DNA of 64,000 bases from NCBI RefSeq assembly GCF_040371085.1, contig NZ_JAMBMT010000001.1:992001-1056000 (forward strand), given 5' to 3'. The notes below the pieces were generated by a model. That model did no database searches. It saw only the letters and a program-made list of their open reading frames with translations, and had not been told where the DNA came from. The DNA is from Psychrobacter sp. AH5 (GTDB lineage: Bacteria; Pseudomonadota; Gammaproteobacteria; Pseudomonadales; Moraxellaceae). How positions within the stretch are numbered: position 1 is the first letter of the stretch; every line of letters starts with the position of its first letter. This document shows, piece after piece, positions 61,038-64,000 of this stretch. Both the position numbers and the translations under genes were made by a program.

Positions 61038-62924
61038 TTAACGCTCGACTTGGCTGACGTCACGTACCGCGCCAGTATCAGCGCTCGTAGTCATTGCAGC
61101 ATAAGCGCGCAGAGCAGGCGAGACATGACGCTCACGGTTGACTGGCTTCCACGCATTACTACCGCGACTCTCCATCTCTTCGCGGCGAGCGGCTAGATCG
61201 GCATCGCTCACTTGCACATTGATAGTACGATTAGGGATATCAATATGGATAGTATCGCCCTCGACCACTAAACCAATAGCGCCGCCTTCAGCTGCCTCTG
61301 GGCTTGCATGACCGATTGATAACCCTGAAGTACCGCCAGAGAAGCGGCCATCGGTGAGTAGTGCACACTCTTTACCTAAGCCTTTGGACTTCAAATAAGT
61401 CGTTGGATAGAGCATCTCTTGCATACCAGGGCCCCCTTTAGGGCCTTCGTAGCGGATAATGACGACATCACCGGCGACTATTTGGTCATCAAGTACCGCA
61501 GTGACGGCATCGTCTTGCGACTCAAAGATACGCGCGCGACCGGTGAATACTAGAATGCTCTCATCAACACCAGCGGTCTTGACCACACAGCCACGCTCGG
61601 CGATATTACCGTACAGTACAGCAAGGCCACCATCTTCTGAATAAGCGTGCTGGGTACTACGAATACAGCCTGACTCGCGGTTGACATCAAGGTTTGACCA
61701 CTCTTGAGACTGTGAAAAAGCTTGAGTAGTACGTACACCGCCAGGAGCCGCGATATAGCGTGCGCGCGCCTCAAGATTGTTAGGATTCATGATATCCCAT
61801 TTATCAATCGCTTCTTTCATCGTCGCGCTGTGGATGGTTGGGATATCAGTATTTAATAATCCGGCGCGATCAAGCTCGGCTAATAAGGCAAAGACCCCGC
61901 CGGCACGATGCACATCTTCCATATGGTATTTTTGTGAGGCGGGAGCGACTTTAGCTAGACAAGGCACACCGCGGCTTAAACGGTCAATATCATGCATTTT
62001 AAAATCAACTTCTGCTTCATTGGCCGCCGCTAACAGATGCAAAATAGTATTGGTCGAGCCGCCCATAGCGATATCTAAGGTCATCGCGTTCTCAAAGGCA
62101 GCTTTGGTTGCAATAGAGCGCGGTAGTACTGAATCATCGTCTTGCTCATAACGACGCTTGGCCAAGTCGACAATAGTACGACCGGCTTCTAAAAATAACT
62201 CGCGGCGTAAAGAGTGCGTCGCAAGAAGTGAGCCATTACCCGGTAATGCTAAGCCTAAAGCTTCGGTCAAGCAGTTCATCGAGTTGGCGGTGAACATACC
62301 AGAGCATGACCCACAAGTCGGACAAGCGGATGATTCAATAGCCAATACATCTTCATCACTGATATTATCATCAGCGGCGTCCATCATCGCATCGACAAGG
62401 TCAAGCTTACGAATCGCGCTACTGTCATCACCATCGGTATTGTGGCTTTTTCCCACTGTGCTGGCAAGAATCTTACCCGCTTCCATTGGGCCACCGGAGA
62501 TAAACACCACTGGTATATTCAGGCGCATGGCCGCCATTAGCATCCCCGGAGTGATTTTATCACAGTTAGAGATACAGACTAAGGCGTCGGCGCAGTGCGC
62601 ATTAACCATATATTCTACCGAGTCAGCGATTAAGTCGCGGCTAGGCAAGGAGTAAAGCATACCGCTATGGCCCATGGCAATACCGTCATCGACCGCGATA
62701 GTATTGAACTCTTTAGCGACGCCGCCAGCGCTTTCGATCTCGCGCGCTACCATCTGACCTAAGTCTTTAAGATGGACGTGACCGGGCACAAACTGAGTAA
62801 ACGAGTTGGCTATAGCGATGATAGGCTTACCAAAATCGCCATCAGTCATGCCCGTTGCGCGCCATAACGCTCGCGCGCCTGCCATATTACGACCACCGGT
62901 AGAGGTTTTTGAGCGATAATCCAT
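61038..62924 (-). CDS. ilvD: Dihydroxy-acid dehydratase IlvD
   Basis: Iron-sulfur dehydratase of valine, isoleucine and pantothenate synthesis. Cluster ligands are in [20 protein letters not shown] and [37 protein letters not shown] and [20 protein letters not shown] are further signatures. Length 628 residues is normal for the long form (E. coli 616). AAGGAATATCAC precedes the ATG. I see no branched-chain leader peptide in the 122 bases upstream. Confidence 0.97.
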   Translation of the reverse strand: MDYRSKTSTGGRNMAGARALWRATGMTDGDFGKPIIAIANSFTQFVPGHVHLKDLGQMVAREIESAGGVAKEFNTIAVDDGIAMGHSGMLYSLPSRDLIADSVEYMVNAHCADALVCISNCDKITPGMLMAAMRLNIPVVFISGGPMEAGKILASTVGKSHNTDGDDSSAIRKLDLVDAMMDAADDNISDEDVLAIESSACPTCGSCSGMFTANSMNCLTEALGLALPGNGSLLATHSLRRELFLEAGRTIVDLAKRRYEQDDDSVLPRSIATKAAFENAMTLDIAMGGSTNTILHLLAAANEAEVDFKMHDIDRLSRGVPCLAKVAPASQKYHMEDVHRAGGVFALLAELDRAGLLNTDIPTIHSATMKEAIDKWDIMNPNNLEARARYIAAPGGVRTTQAFSQSQEWSNLDVNRESGCIRSTQHAYSEDGGLAVLYGNIAERGCVVKTAGVDESILVFTGRARIFESQDDAVTAVLDDQIVAGDVVIIRYEGPKGGPGMQEMLYPTTYLKSKGLGKECALLTDGRFSGGTSGLSIGHASPEAAEGGAIGLVVEGDTIHIDIPNRTINVQVSDADLAARREEMESRGSNAWKPVNRERHVSPALRAYAAMTTSADTGAVRDVSQVER

Positions 62925-63046
62925 GTGATATTCCTTACAAATAGGTGTGATACATTAGGTGATACATTGTGTGACAAATTGAATGATTATAAATTTACGC
63001 CAATAAAGTTCAATAAAATATAGTGCTCATCCTTCTAAAAAGACGG

Positions 63047-63814
63047 CTACTCAACCCGCTCTAAAATAGCGGCCTCAAACCAAGGCAACTCTGCTTTATT
63101 GGCTTCAAGCTTGGTCATAACCGTTAACGCATGAGTGGCTGGCAAATATTGATAATCGCTGCTAGCGGCAAAGCTGATAAAGGGATTGTCATCGACATTT
63201 TCTTCATCGATACTGATTAGCGTCTGCTTATCATTCTTGTACAGCACATCAACCCGGCCAAAAAAATGCCAATCCTTAAAAGCAGCCACTAGCGCATCGG
63301 CTTGGTTTTGAGTATATATTTGCTGAGTGGCTTTGCCGGTATTACTCCAATGCAAGCGTACTGCCAATTGCAGCGCCTCGCTAAAGACCACCAGCGAGCC
63401 TGTTACCTTGACATGCCACGGCTGTGCTATTAGTGCTGCATCTATACCTATCAGCTTGGCCGCTTCACTTGCCGTCATCATAGTATCAAATTGGCTGAGC
63501 AATTTGGTAGTCAAAGGATTCGCCTGCTTAATAACGTCCTCTAAACTATCATAATGATATAAAAATGGCAGCGGCAGATCTTGAGTGATGGTTTTTTCAT
63601 TGACTTTACAGTTATGAATACGCCAGCCAATAGCTTTATCTATCAAAGCTTCTGCTAGGATAATAGCGTTTGGATCAATGCTTTTTTTTATCTCAGTGAG
63701 GCTAGCAATATCTTCATAGACCGTTTCGGCTGATAATGGCGTCGCTATAGAGTCGTTAGTATGCTCGACATTAGAGTCGATATCACTAGCTAATTGAGTA
63801 GGCAAAAGTGTCAA
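63047..63814 (-). CDS. Hypothetical protein, about 255 residues, non-ATG start
   Basis: I do not recognise this protein. It is acidic and soluble, with no signal peptide or membrane helix. Notable segments: IDKAIGWRIHNCKVNEKTIT, FDTMMTASEAAKLIGIDAAL, a beta-rich LVVFSEALQLAVRLHWSNTG, and FGRVDVLYKNDKQTLISIDE. The first in-frame start is a TTG at 63814 (MTLLPTQ if used) without a good ribosome site, and the first ATG is far inside the protein, so the true start is uncertain. It lies 122 bases before ilvD on the same strand. Confidence 0.6.
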   Translation of the reverse strand: MTLLPTQLASDIDSNVEHTNDSIATPLSAETVYEDIASLTEIKKSIDPNAIILAEALIDKAIGWRIHNCKVNEKTITQDLPLPFLYHYDSLEDVIKQANPLTTKLLSQFDTMMTASEAAKLIGIDAALIAQPWHVKVTGSLVVFSEALQLAVRLHWSNTGKATQQIYTQNQADALVAAFKDWHFFGRVDVLYKNDKQTLISIDEENVDDNPFISFAASSDYQYLPATHALTVMTKLEANKAELPWFEAAILERVE

Positions 63815-64000
63815 ATGAATAAACCTAATAGCAGTAGAGTAGAGGGCTAATATAACATTATGAGCCGTAACTCGCCAATAAATTCGCGGGCTTAGTTACT
63901 TATGCTAGCTATCAATAAAGCCTAGTTTGGAGTATTGAGAGCTTGTGCTAAAGCCCTATTTCGTCCACTATAATAATGATATCTTTGCTGTCGCTAAATC
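63815..64000. other. Window end, no gene identified
   Basis: These 186 bases precede the 255-residue gene (minus strand) and perhaps a plus-strand gene beyond the edge. A TATAAT occurs on the plus strand at about 63970-63975. No open frame can be supported. Confidence 0.4.

Overview
The window reads as a chromosome segment from a gammaproteobacterium of the family Moraxellaceae, most likely Psychrobacter. This is inferred from moderate-to-low GC, the protein types and the gene neighbourhoods (holB-pilZ, msbA-lpxK-kdsB behind exbBD, trpGDC next to glnA, Moraxellaceae-like TonB receptor and OmpW); I could not run a database search. About 45 protein-coding genes are supported. I saw no rRNA, tRNA, CRISPR array, insertion sequence or prophage. 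Most of the window is core metabolism; the accessory part is the surface-protein block at about 16.1-27.9 kb.

Layout. 0-6 kb (minus strand): rsmE, then ahcY-metF (methyl cycle) behind an S-adenosylhomocysteine riboswitch, then a BtuB-like TonB-dependent receptor. 6-12.4 kb: an MscS-type channel, an AlkA-like glycosylase, an Smr-domain protein and trpGDC. 12.4-16.1 kb: a 660-bp control region with a sigma-54 promoter and two NtrC-like sites in front of glnA, then a DUF4124 protein and an unrecognised small protein. 16.1-27.9 kb (minus strand): five exported proteins, including a 1776-residue protein with DUF11, SdrD_B-like and putative outer-membrane barrel parts. Hairpins without U-tracts sit in most gaps between these genes. 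27.9-28.9 kb: a 1.06-kb AT-rich region with no gene. 29-33.6 kb: aceEF, ending in a terminator directly abutted by seven exact copies of a 16-bp repeat.

33.8-41 kb: OmpW, a small zinc-knuckle membrane protein, a voltage-gated potassium channel, a lone TerD-like protein, a WYL regulator and a Lon-like protease. 41-51 kb (plus strand): rsmG-parA-parB, exbB-exbD, msbA-lpxK-kdsB and holB-pilZ, so chromosome partitioning, energy transduction and lipid A/KDO supply follow each other. 51-57.3 kb: ppk2, then a thiolase divergent from a high-molecular-weight FabG and a MaoC-type dehydratase, the same arrangement as fadA2/fabG4-htdX of mycobacteria. 57.4-64 kb: a DUF442-type phosphatase, a serine beta-lactamase-like esterase, an NhaP-type antiporter, ilvD and an unrecognised protein.

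The strongest regulatory observations are the SAH riboswitch of ahcY-metF, supported by covariation in its pseudoknot stem, and the NtrC/sigma-54 architecture of glnA. The best candidate for an undescribed system is the DUF11/barrel surface cluster: three of its proteins share end modules, which suggests they act together at the cell surface.
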